64,000 nucleotides of DNA from assembly GCA_035610365.1 (NCBI GenBank), contig CM069432.1:80232520-80296519 (forward strand). Reading direction: 5' to 3'. This DNA comes from Aquatica leii (taxonomy: Eukaryota; Arthropoda; Insecta; Coleoptera; Lampyridae). Made by a program: the position numbers and the translations under genes. Positions 22,901 through 31,489 of this stretch are shown one piece after another. Positions within the stretch are counted from its first letter, which is position 1. Every line of letters starts with the position of its first letter. A model generated the notes under the pieces. That model saw only the letters and a list, made by a program, of their open reading frames with translations. It ran no database searches and was not told the DNA's origin.

Positions 22901-23669
22901 AATCAATAACCATTCGAAATTTTTTCTTTCCAGAAGCATCCATTTTCTTGGGTACTATCCAAATTGGGGAAGACCAAGGGGAATAACTTTCTTGAATTAT
23001 TTTATTTTTTAACATTTTGTCAATCTGATTTTTTACTTCCGTTTTATAAATTTCAGGATACCGGTAAGATTTTGTGTAAATAGGGTTGTCATCAGTGGTT
23101 TTAATTTGATGTTTTATAACGCTTGTGTGTGTTAATTGTTCGTTATAGTTTAAAAATAGATCTTCATAAGATTTTATAATTTTTGTTAATTCTTTAATTT
23201 CAATATCATTTAGGTGATCAGTGCGTAAATTAATGTTTTTTTCTATTTTATTACAAGAATTTGCATTTGACGAAAAGTAGTTTAATTTAAATTGTTTGTT
23301 TTTAATTTTAACTGTTTGACTTATTAAATCTATTTGTGTTTCTAGCAATTTTAAAGATTCTATTCCTAATAATATATTAAATTTGTCATGAAAGTTAAAT
23401 AAGTAGCATTTTATAGGTATATTTTCTATTTTCATAATTATAAATTCATTGCCAAATGATTTTCCAGTTGCGGTAGTAAATGAAAAATTTTCTTTATAAA
23501 TTTTAAATAATTGAGTATTATTATAAACATAATCTTTACTAATAAAATTTACAGAAGAACCTGTGTCTAAAAGAAGTATGTATTGGTTTATTTTTAAATA
23601 AGGTAATTTTGAATTACAATTAATATTTAAGAGTTCTCCTGAAAATTGAGGCTGGTTGGGTCTAAAAAA
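19932..23669 (-). CDS. pol: Errantivirus pol: protease, RT, RNase H, macrodomain, integrase
   Basis: Polyprotein with all catalytic parts. The frame is entered by -1 shift at 23663-23669; the first ATG in frame is at 23435, already inside the protease. The protease site LLDTGSS lies at about 23565. From the ATG at 23435, RT has VYLDD (274-278), and RNase H runs about 420-540 with TTDAS and TDHKPL. A TARG1-like macrodomain occupies about 548-682. Integrase has the zinc motif H833, H839, C869, C872 and the triad D902, D955, E991 (DD35E). The C-terminus is basic and overlaps env in another frame. No stop or shift interrupts it. Order and length match gypsy-group pol except for the added macrodomain and an acidic linker after it (about 683-740). 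Confidence 0.92.
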   Translation of the reverse strand, partial: FFRPNQPQFSGELLNINCNSKLPYLKINQYILLLDTGSSVNFISKDYVYNNTQLFKIYKENFSFTTATGKSFGNEFIIMKIENIPIKCYLFNFHDKFNILLGIESLKLLETQIDLISQTVKIKNKQFKLNYFSSNANSCNKIEKNINLRTDHLNDIEIKELTKIIKSYEDLFLNYNEQLTHTSVIKHQIKTTDDNPIYTKSYRYPEIYKTEVKNQIDKMLKNKIIQESYSPWSSPIWIVPKKMDASGKKKFRMVIDYRKLNQKTIDDKFPIPNITEILDKLGKSIYFTTLDLESGFHQIEVDEKDIQKTAFSTETGHYEFLRMPFGLKNAPSTFQRLMNYVLREFIGKICLVYLDDIIILGTSLQEHSENIKKVFQKLRDANLKVQIDKSEFFRKEVAYLGHIVSRDGVKPNPEKIEAIKNYSLPRTPKEIKGFLGLLGYYRRFIPNFSKITKPLTNCLKKNNKIDINNSEYLSCFETCKKLLTNSPILQYPDFTKQFILTTDASNYAIGAVLSQNVNGKDLPIAYASRTLNDHEINYSTIEKELLAIIWSTKYFRPYLYGVKFLIRTDHKPLTWLFSLKDPNSKLLRWKIKLDEFNYDIQYKKGTTNTNADALSRIKPKFKLKEISGNLLDSNNNLAHCISADRKLSKGIALQLDNHFSCKNYLNKLGIIKSGEIIPQIHNNRIIFHLVTKEHYYEKPTLACIKNCLLKLKEYCVENDITKLDIPKICTGLDKKNFKEIKMLLEEIFKNTNLELTIYDIQENEVFISDTSSIVANSGSDIDTVHSADENETNEITFIEGNVNIGKNQCIISKHNKPTEINVINLFENTKKRIIAKLNSNNLNNEIIKFIKEYIVPNIKYYCYFDDDVYLSFNNILQQLFTKKTVYLIKCSAIVEDIQQKHEQIEKLINYHEGKTNHRGINETYQKLKRYYYWPNMITTITDYINKCEICLKNKYERDPIKVSDNLTPTPNLPFEIINIDTLSLEKNKFLTVIDQFSKFGQIYHLSNSNSIEITNSLLKYFATYTVPKQIIVDQGTEFNNHLIKELLKLHKIKIHMICVDNPKSNSPVERFHSTIIEHLRIFKNRPEFEKESLFNKISYALIAYNNSIHSVTKRTPQEILFGNSQTLDIFNINNKTNQDILESHKQRIKAIHNLVKTNILVNKEKRYKPQPNPKKFPHIAYLKEHPRRSNKISKPIYKKINIKNYNNSLGVIKDEFNKKHRINKLKRPRFVSGGQNVQLEKTSKT
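19973..19982 (-). promoter_or_regulatory. Candidate env splice acceptor
   Basis: On the - strand a pyrimidine-rich stretch ending TTTGTTTCAG lies inside the last codons of pol, directly before the open env frame. Errantivirus env is made from a spliced subgenomic RNA, so this position fits. The donor was not located. Confidence 0.6.
21390..21794 (-). other. TARG1/OARD1-like macrodomain within pol
   Basis: Pol residues about 548-682 (from the ATG at 23435) do not belong to RNase H or integrase. They follow the macrodomain layout of the TARG1/OARD1 (ADP-ribose glycohydrolase) type. First comes LAHCISADRKLSKGIALQ, the nucleotide-binding start with its KGIA turn. Then LVTKEHYYEKPT contains a Lys (K614) in the place of the TARG1 catalytic Lys. 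Then IPKICTGLD contains an Asp (D655) in the place of its catalytic Asp, and the domain closes with LELTIYD. The known family removes ADP-ribose, including from glutamate-linked modifications. Activity here is inference. The domain lies in one continuous open frame. Confidence 0.75.
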
Positions 23670-24592
23670 GAGTTATCTAAATTTTCAATTTCTTCTGTTT
23701 CGGTTTCGACACCGGAACTCGTTGTTGCAACATCGTTATAAAAAATTTCTTCACTAGTAAAATTTCTTTGATCATTGACATTTTGGTTTTTTGTGAAACG
23801 ATTATTAAATGGTTTTGTCATTCTAGTATTAATACTCATAGGAGTAGGTTTAATAAATCTTGCATTTTGATTACGTTGTTGAGGAGCAAATTGTTGTGAA
23901 TACTGATTTACATTTCTATTCTGATTAAATTTTATAGGCTGTGAAGGAAAAGGTTTATTTTGAACTGGTGTGAAATTTTGAAATTTAGTTGTGTTTACAA
24001 AATTGTTTTTCTGAAAAGGTTTATTATACTCTACATTAAATTCATTTGTTAATAAATGATAAGCAGAATGTAAAGAATTTGGATTTCTAGACCTAATCAA
24101 TGGCCCTATTGGATCTTTGAGACCTAACGTAAAAACTCTTAAAGCTAATTTATTGATATTTAATTTTAACGTTTCTTCCGTAATAGGATTTTGATAATGA
24201 TTTTGTATGTAAGCACAATACAAATTTACTAAATTTGATAAATGATTATAAAAATCTAAATATGTTTTATTGCCTTGTTTTAAAGTTGAGATTTCTATTA
24301 ATAATGTTAAATCATCTCTTTTGTCTTCGTAAGAACTTATCAGCGCGTTTTTTACATCAACCCAAGTTTTTATAACTACCCCTGCTAATTGTTCTGCCGC
24401 GTGTCCAACAATTTTATTTCTGATACTTAATATCAAAAAGTCATTTTGAAAATTTTGTACATTAACAGTATCATAAAATGTGTTAATTAATTTATCACAA
24501 ACTTCAATAAAATTTGATAACAATTTGGGATTCCCATTGAATTCCGGTATTAAACGGACATGGCATTCTTTCAATTCGGGTATTGATGGCAT
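23627..24592 (-). CDS. gag: Errantivirus gag
   Basis: Structural polyprotein of 321 residues, starting at an ATG (24590-24592) and ending just after the frameshift site. The N-terminal half is capsid-like, with helical segments such as WVDVKNALISSYEDKRDDLT and LDFYNHLSNLVNLY. The C-terminal third is rich in Asn, Gln, Phe and basic residues (about 195-275), followed by an acidic tail. No CCHC zinc knuckle is present, which is usual for errantivirus gag, where a basic region binds RNA instead. Length fits the group. Gag lies about 315 bases downstream of the primer site, with no intervening open frame. Confidence 0.88.
   Translation of the reverse strand: MPSIPELKECHVRLIPEFNGNPKLLSNFIEVCDKLINTFYDTVNVQNFQNDFLILSIRNKIVGHAAEQLAGVVIKTWVDVKNALISSYEDKRDDLTLLIEISTLKQGNKTYLDFYNHLSNLVNLYCAYIQNHYQNPITEETLKLNINKLALRVFTLGLKDPIGPLIRSRNPNSLHSAYHLLTNEFNVEYNKPFQKNNFVNTTKFQNFTPVQNKPFPSQPIKFNQNRNVNQYSQQFAPQQRNQNARFIKPTPMSINTRMTKPFNNRFTKNQNVNDQRNFTSEEIFYNDVATTSSGVETETEEIENLDNSFLDPTSLNFQENS
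23663..23669 (-). promoter_or_regulatory. -1 ribosomal frameshift heptamer between gag and pol
   Basis: On the - strand the heptamer T TTT TTA lies near the end of gag with its codons in the zero frame TTT, TTA, the canonical X XXY YYZ pattern. A one-base backward slip enters exactly the frame that holds the protease and is open from there on. The gag stop follows about 36 bases downstream. A downstream stimulatory fold was not assessed. Confidence 0.8.
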
Positions 24593-24907
24593 TATGATAA
24601 GTTTACAAAGGATATATTACTTAAAATTAAAAGTAAAATTAAAATTGTATTTCACTCACAGTATTATGGACGTGATGATGAATGCAATTTTCATTTGTTG
24701 TCTGGCTCTCGATTTACGGGCTCTGTAGACTTGAGTTTGTACTTCTTGTTTGAAATTTCCTGGCACTAGCTATGCTGGCTTCTTTGGAAATTTTCTTAAT
24801 TTTGATTTTCTTCTATTTGGTTTTTTTCGCTGTAGACGGTTGAAACCGACCGTTTTGAGTATAAACGAATTTAATTCGATTAAAGAATTTTCGACTCGTA
24901 ACGTCAG

Positions 24908-24928
24908 CGAATCCTACAGACTGCGCCA
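24908..24928 (-). promoter_or_regulatory. Primer-binding site, tRNA-Ser type
   Basis: On the - strand directly after the 5' LTR the sequence reads TGGCGCAGTCTGTAGGATTCG, whose first T is the last base of the LTR. It is complementary to the 3' end of insect tRNA-Ser (ending CGACTGCG-CCA) with one mismatch. The same primer is known from the 17.6/297 branch of errantiviruses. Confidence 0.85.
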
Positions 24929-25173
24929 ATTAAATTTATGAAAATCGTGATTAAGTTTTAAAAAAACTTTATTACGTTTGAATAATAGTACAGAACTAAC
25001 TTGACAATAACAAATTACTAATATATATAATTTACAATAATCTAAAATATATTTAAATTGCGTGATAATGAGAAGATTAGGTTTCTAACAATAATGTTGT
25101 TATGATGACTTTGGTTTTGATACTAAATTTCCATTTAATTATTTACTTTAAAAGATAATATGCTAATGTAATT
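24928..25173 (-). repeat. Errantivirus 5' LTR
   Basis: 246 bases, identical to 18122-18367 as read. It would carry the promoter; no single TATA box stands out because the LTR is AT-rich throughout. Confidence 0.95.
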
Positions 25174-25177
25174 AGCG
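25174..25177. repeat. AGCG target duplication of the errantivirus, right copy
   Basis: Identical to 18118-18121. Confidence 0.85.
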
Positions 25178-26670
25178 CGACTAGCTCAAGTCAAATCATT
25201 TTAAGAAGACTACCACAATCCAATAAACAACAAAGAAATGAACAAAAAATATCAATCTTATCTGTAAATCTATTTGTTGACGAAAATAAGTTATTGAGAG
25301 TTGATGGAAGATTACAAAACTCAAGTTGTTCATATAATAAAAGTGTTTAATTGTGTAATAAAGTGGACTGTAATTTATTTTATTTTAACACATTTTATTT
25401 TCGTACTCTGTATCAACATTCTTTAACAGTAACAACTTTAATAGTATACCACTAATGAATGGTCATCAAAAACGACAGAACCGAATCGGTGCTACAAAAA
25501 TCCGACAAAACACGAGCACCGCCGGACGAATAATAATATAAATGAAAAAACACGAAAGTTTTATGCAACACATGTGTGTTGTGCAACATATCTACACAAT
25601 TCTTACATTATCTAACAAAAAGTAATTTAATTATTTTACATCCGAAACACAGTCTTACAAAAAAATGATTGAAAGCGAACACATAAAACTATTACATTGC
25701 GGACCAACTGTTCTTGTCTTCACTTAGAAATTGATTTTGGATAATTGCAAGTACAAATTTAATCAGACAAGCAATTAAAAACTGCATTAAATATTTTCGA
25801 GTCAAACCACGTACGTCAAGTTATCTAATGGGTAATTTATCTAGCACAAGAGTTAATCAATTTGTTCCATTCTAGAACACCGGTTATGAGTTTGCAGGTT
25901 CAATATTAATTAAAGAACGAAATGCAAGAGGTGCTAAACTAATTAAAGTATACGTATGTTTGTTTTTGTGTATGTCAGTCAAAGCAATACATTTACAAGT
26001 TTTTTTTATCTTACTGCTGATTGTTTCTTTGCTTGTATGCGTAGATCTACTTCGAAAAGGAGAAAGCCCATAAATATGTATAGCGATAATTGCACGTTTG
26101 TCAGTGCCAATAAAAGAATTGTTAATGTTTTTAAAACCTCAATCAAATAAAATAACGGAGTTGATGGCTAGTAAAAACATTACTTAGTATTTTATCCTCG
26201 CTAGGTCGCCTCACTTTGGAACAATTTGGGAAGCGAAAATTTAACGTATGCAATTTTATTTAAATAAAATTGTCTCTAATACAGTTTTAAATTATAAACA
26301 GTTTGCCACTGTTTCATGTCAAATCGAAGCTATTATAAATTTTAGACCGTTATTAGTATTTGATCTTGATAACCTAGAACTTTTGGCTACTGTTCATTTT
26401 TTAATTGCGAAAACCAAGTTTAATAAATGTTCAAAAAAATCGATTACAAATTTATCAACGATTACAACAAATTGTTTAGCATTTTTGAAAAAGATGACAA
26501 GCAGAATACATACTAGAGTTACAAAGTCGAAGCAAATGATAACAATGTTCCACCATATAAATGGATCTTTGGTAAAATAACAAAGGTATTTCCAAGCAAG
26601 GAGAATGTCATACGTGTCGTGAATGTTAAAGTATAAATAGCATAATGTCGCGTGCAGTTTCCAGAGATTG
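25178..26670 (+). pseudogene. BEL/Pao pol relic: RNase H-integrase connection and integrase
   Basis: Broken pieces in order. LFVDENKLLRVDGRLQNSS (about 25270-25330) is the GGRL-type segment before the BEL/Pao integrase. A piece at 25956-26150 contains LTADCFFACMRR and INMYSDNCTFV, where the usual DNGTNF second catalytic Asp is altered nearby. A piece at 26248-26580 contains IVSNTVLNYKQFATVSCQIE and INFRPLL, followed by shifts in the FWKRWQxEYI region. The first catalytic Asp and the Glu region (normally GxxEAxxK) are not preserved. The fragment ends near 26670 with SRAVSRDCVLV, the typical pol C-terminus. Confidence 0.75.
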
Positions 26671-26679
26671 TGTTTTAGT

Positions 26680-29660
26680 TAATCAAGATAGTTAAAGTAG
26701 AACAACAGATTTGCAGTAGAATAGTACACAAATGATATTTCAAGTTAAAATAGAATAAGTATGTAACTATTGCATAGGCTTTTAAGACAAGAGAATTTAT
26801 ATTAATTATGTTGAAATTAAGTATTTCATAGAGCCCGGCATATTTGCGCCGGAGGCATTAAACGTTATGTAGAATTAGTGAAGTAAAAAAAGGATTGTTG
26901 CTTCTAAGTTGAGTTGAAATAAGTATTTTGTTAAAGCAAGATGTTCAAGCAAATAAATATGTTTTTTGTGCCTGTTATTAAAAAAATATACAGTCTATAC
27001 GATACTAGCACATCCAGTTCACAAGTAATGGATTTGTTAAAGAAGCACGTTTGTTATTTCATTCAAGATAAAATACCTTAAATAATCACGGTAAAATAAA
27101 TTACAACGTATTTATGATTTAGATAAAACAGCCACTAATTTCTAATTTGAAAGAACCGTCGCTAATTATAATAGATAATGCACTGTGCACAGCGTACTTC
27201 TCAAAAAGCAATGTTGTAATTTATGGAAAAATCAAAATTATAGATTGGTTAACACCTCACACTCATAACTACAATAAGAGTTTTTGTAAAACTAAACTAA
27301 CTAAACTAAAGTTTCATACTACTGTCACCTGATCATTGCAATGCAATCAAATTAATCTTGACTAAAACTAAATTTTATTATAATTTACACAATGGTAGAG
27401 ATGGTTTTATTGACGAAAGTGTATTACACCTGTAAGAAAAAACTTAACGATTTGTAGAAAAACTGTAATCCGTAGACAGAAATGGCAATTGAAGAGTGGC
27501 ATAACCGGGAAAAAGTTTGGGCTTGAACTTATGTTTTTGTTTTATATCTGTTTACATAATCAATAAAACCGTTTTTTAATTTTTTTTATTTTAACTTTTT
27601 GCAGGCTTTTAATATTGGTGCTTTCATAAAATTACTATGCAAAACCATTTGTCATCGTAAAAAACTAAATTTTATTGATAAAGAATAGGTTGATACAATT
27701 ACTACAATTTTATAAATTTATGTAACTCATTATTTTCTGCAGAAATTACAGAATAACAAACAAAAACGTTAAAAAACAACAAAATATTAGCTATATTAAA
27801 TAAATTTTAATTATACTTAATTTAAAAGTAATGAATGTTTAATTTATAATTGTTTTTGGTAATAATACATTATAAATTTGGTATGAAAAATGTAAAGAAA
27901 AAGAAATAGAAATAATAAATATATTTAATGTGTAAGAAAAACGGTCATAAAAGTCTAGTTAATGTGACAGTTTTGCACCAACATGATTTCATTACGATTG
28001 ATGGCACAAGACAAAATTTAATTTACATATGGTACCATAGCATAAGCTTACATATTAACAGTTTTACCTCGTCAATCAAATGTGTTTATAGACAATACAT
28101 TATTTCTTCAAGTTATTGTATAAAAGAAAATTAAAAATGTATTTGTTTATACAAATGTGGGCTTATTAAAATAAACAAAAAACTTTAACTTTGGTTATTG
28201 AAATATCAAAAATGTATTTTTTTTGTTTACATTTTTATTAAGTAAGATCCAAGTTAAATCTGCAACAATTAGCGTACAAAACAATTACTATGGTATTTTG
28301 TACATATAAAAATCAAACATTAGAAGCAAATTAAAAAGACACCCTAACTGTAATAAACTATCTAGCACGTTTAGTTTAATTATTCAATAGTTTTCTGTCA
28401 ACTTTACATTTGCAGACACTGTTAACTTTGGGCAACGTACGTAACTCTTTTATTAGTTACATTTTTTTAAAATTCTATAAATACTTTTAAAAAACAAGTA
28501 ACTAACATCGATGCTACTATACGTTTTAATTAAATTAAAATGCAGCTAAAGGTCTTATTTAAATCATCGTTAATCATTTTTATTTATGTAAATACTATCA
28601 AAACAGTAATAATGTAAATGTTATGAGGTTTTCTAAAATATCTATATATTCCCTTAACGACCTTTAAGAGACCTGTGTTTGTATTTCGTAAACATAAAAT
28701 TATAGGCCCACATGCAATAAAATTCACCTATCAAACAACACAATTTCATTTACAAAATTATGTTTACTTACATATACGTTTCTGTTTGATGTAATAATAA
28801 CACGTTTATAACAAATAAATCATTGTTATATTTTAAAATTATCATATCAATTCTAAGTAAAGTTTAATAGACTTCTCATTTGTAACTGCCAATTAATTCT
28901 TAACTAGTGTGCTTTAATATTCTGCAGTAACCTCTAAACTATGATGCAGCAGTTGTTGTTGACAATCTTGGTTTTGGTTTATAATATTAGACAGTTTATT
29001 GAGAAACTTACAGTTTATAGTAAAATTTGAATATAACATTAATATTACCATTTTACATAATTTGTAAATAGTTGTAGTAAACAATTAATTGTTAAGAAAG
29101 TTTATTGTAAAATCCAATGATAAGGTTTTAAATTTTATCGATTTTTATAGAAAATACCTAAATGTACAAAAAATTATTTATAGCATTTGCATTAAGCAAT
29201 TGTACAACAAATTTTTACTCAATCTATATCTCTTAAAAAGTAAATATTTGTAGAATGTAAAAAAATAAACGTTATCGTTACAACCGTAATTTATCAACAA
29301 TACATAACATAACATAATTTATTTGTATTATTTTACATTTATTTACAATTAATTTGAAATATCAAAAATTAAAACTTTGTAAAAAAACATTTAAACTCAG
29401 TGCTTAAAGTAATAATGTTATTAAACAATTTAGTTAACGATTTAGTTAAAAGTTAAAATTTTTTTAATTTAGCAAAAAAAAACTTATCTATTTATTTCTG
29501 TGATATAAATCATAGTTACAAAATAAATCAAAATTAATTCTATTAAACTAAACTGTCACAATCACTCATTTGATTTTTAATTTGAAATTACCACCTTAAG
29601 TGTTAAATCTGATATAGTAACAGGTAAAAAGATTTTAATAATTTTAGTAGTAGAAAAAGT
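26680..29660. other. AT-rich region without recognised genes
   Basis: The first part may hold the 3' flank or LTR of the BEL/Pao copy, but no partner LTR was found. Short open frames (for example at 27147 and 27928) have no recognisable motifs and look like chance in AT-rich DNA. Confidence 0.5.
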
Positions 29661-29664
29661 TGTA

Positions 29665-29782
29665 TATATACCGCGCTTGAGAAGATGATTATAACCTCCG
29701 CGACTTTTATTCGACGCTTCGCATCTCGTGATATAATCTGTCGCTTAGGTTATAATTATACACTTCCCAACTTTGGTATATA
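29665..29782. repeat. Imperfect GC-richer palindrome (foldback)
   Basis: The outer arms tatatacc (29665-29672) and ggtatata (29775-29782) enclose inner arms gattataacctccgcgac (29687-29704) and gtcgcttaggttataatt (29740-29757), which pair at 15 of 18 positions. The loop is CG-rich (tcgacgcttcgcatctcg). It could be a tiny foldback MITE or a structured RNA locus. Confidence 0.5.
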
Positions 29783-30085
29783 ATATGCTATTATTATTGA
29801 TCAACTAAACTATATTAAAAGCAATAGTAAAAAAAATGCAGTGAAAATGCATTCTCCGAAACTTATCCAACTAACGAAATTCATACTTATATATGCAATG
29901 GTTGGGAATGTCAAACTCGGAAAGACGCTTTTTTAAGTTTTACTACAATTCTACGATGAATTACCTAATTTGCCACTCCAGAATTTTTTTAAATTATATT
30001 TAGTTTCTTACTTATCAAACACGACGTTAATACGGTTATCCTCAATTTTATCGTTTTTGATGACCCGCTACTACAATGGTAGTAA

Positions 30086-31480
30086 GAATGAATCTTCTTC
30101 TTAAAGTGCCTATTCTTTCTGGATGTTAGTTATTGCATTGGACCATAATATTTTCTTCACTGCCGCTCTGAATAGACCTGTTGATGTCATTCCAGTCCAT
30201 GGTTGCAGGTGACGTAGCCACAATATTTGTCTGCGTTCTGCTGATCTTCTACCCTCTATTTTCTTTTGAAGGATAAATAAATGACATTTTTCATTTTGCA
30301 TGATATGTCTAAAGTACTCCAGTTTTCTGAGTTTGATATTTGTAAGATATTCGAGTTCTTGACAGATCTGTTGCAAGATGGCATTGTTTGATACGTGGTG
30401 CAGCCAAGGGACTACTTAAATGTACCTCTTGTTTTTTTGATTTGGCATCTTATTTCTCGAGAGTCCTTGTTTAAAGTGCAAATCTGGTATGTAACTATCT
30501 CGATCATTGGGAGCATTACATTGTTGGTAGTAAGCTGTAGGTTACTAACGTCGTTTTTATTGATAACTGGTGTTTGCGTTTTCTCACAGTTTATCTTCAT
30601 AATATACATGTTGCAGACAGACGTTACATGGTGTATAATCCTTTGAAGTATTAGTCATAAGAACGATATTATCCGCATATTTTATGTGTTTTATTATTAC
30701 TCCGTTTTTTATTATTCTATCTTCTACGTTGTGCAGTGCTTCCTTAGAGAGATGTTTTTAGTGTACATTAAATAGGAGGAACGACAGTATACAAGCTTGG
30801 CGTACTCCTCTCATTATGTTAGTCATTTGATGTCTCGTTCTCGACTCGTACAATGGCTTTTTGTTGTAAGTATAGCTTTGATATTATCTTTACATCTCTG
30901 TCGTCGATTTCCGACTGACGAAGAATTGAGATGAGTTTACTATATTGGACTTTGTCAAAGGCTTTCTGAAACTTTATGAAACATGCAAAGACGTCTGCGT
31001 TGATGTCGCGTGATTGTTTGAATCAGGATTAGTATGAAAAATAGGGCCACTCCCTCTTTGAAACCAATGTTTTCATCAAGTATTCTTTATACTCGTACTT
31101 GAATAACCTTAAAAAAAACTTTTAAAGAGTGGCTCATCAAGATGATTATACTGTGATCGGTGCAATTAGTTAGCATTCTTCTTTTTGGGAATTGAGATGA
31201 ATGTTGACAGTAGCCTATAGTTTGGTATTTTTTATTTGTTCTGTGTCAAACAGTTTGAAAACGTCTCCATGTATCTGGTCTGGCCGGGAAGTTTTGTTGT
31301 TTTTCAGCTTTTTGATAGCTACCTTTACTTCCGCTTATGTGATAGAGGGCCCATTCACGTTAATCGCTGTAGTCAGTACTGGCAATTTCGTCTCCTTTAG
31401 GTTTTGTTTTGATCTCGTGAGTTTTTTGTATGTTTCGGTAATTATGTTGTTGTTCGAGTCCAAAAATACATTTTTTAATT
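30086..31480 (-). pseudogene. LINE (non-LTR retrotransposon) reverse-transcriptase relic
   Basis: Read on the - strand, broken frames follow the order of a LINE reverse transcriptase. Near 31330-31260 lies AIKKLKNNKTSRPDQIHGDV, the KNNKAPGPD-type start. About 30980-30900 holds LISILRQSEIDDRDVKII and AIVRVENETS. The C-terminal tail is at 30110-30376, with KLRKLEYFRHIMQNEK and KIEGRRSAERRQILWLRHL. The fingers-to-palm segment with the YADD box is lost or scrambled, and stops and shifts occur throughout. The tail type is common in insect LINEs whose pol ends with a small basic domain; the exact clade is left open. No poly-A tail or target duplication was identified. Confidence 0.7.
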
Positions 31481-31489
31481 AGTTAAAAT

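Larger units (their letters stand above)
18122..25173 (-). mobile_element. Errantivirus (env-bearing gypsy-type endogenous retrovirus) with a pol macrodomain
   Basis: A complete 7,052-base provirus-like element on the - strand. In order it has 5' LTR (right), tRNA-Ser-type primer site, gag, pol by -1 frameshift, env, polypurine tract and 3' LTR (left). Both LTRs are 246 bases and identical as far as could be read. The target duplication is AGCG. Gag, pol and env are all open. The primer type and the gag without zinc knuckle resemble the 17.6/297/ZAM branch of insect errantiviruses. The element is nested in a BEL/Pao relic. Identical LTRs and open frames imply a recent insertion; whether it is active cannot be told from sequence. 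Confidence 0.93.
17197..26670 (+). mobile_element. Decayed BEL/Pao LTR retrotransposon, split by an errantivirus
   Basis: Fragments in the order gag (17197-17760), RT (17940-18117), then the pol region before integrase and integrase (25178-26670) lie on the + strand in the order of a BEL/Pao element. They carry many stops and deletions. The - strand errantivirus 18122-25173 has landed after the RT fragment, with AGCG duplicated on both sides. Most of protease, RT and RNase H is missing and must have been deleted separately. LTRs of the BEL/Pao copy were not identified, so its true ends are uncertain. Confidence 0.75.
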
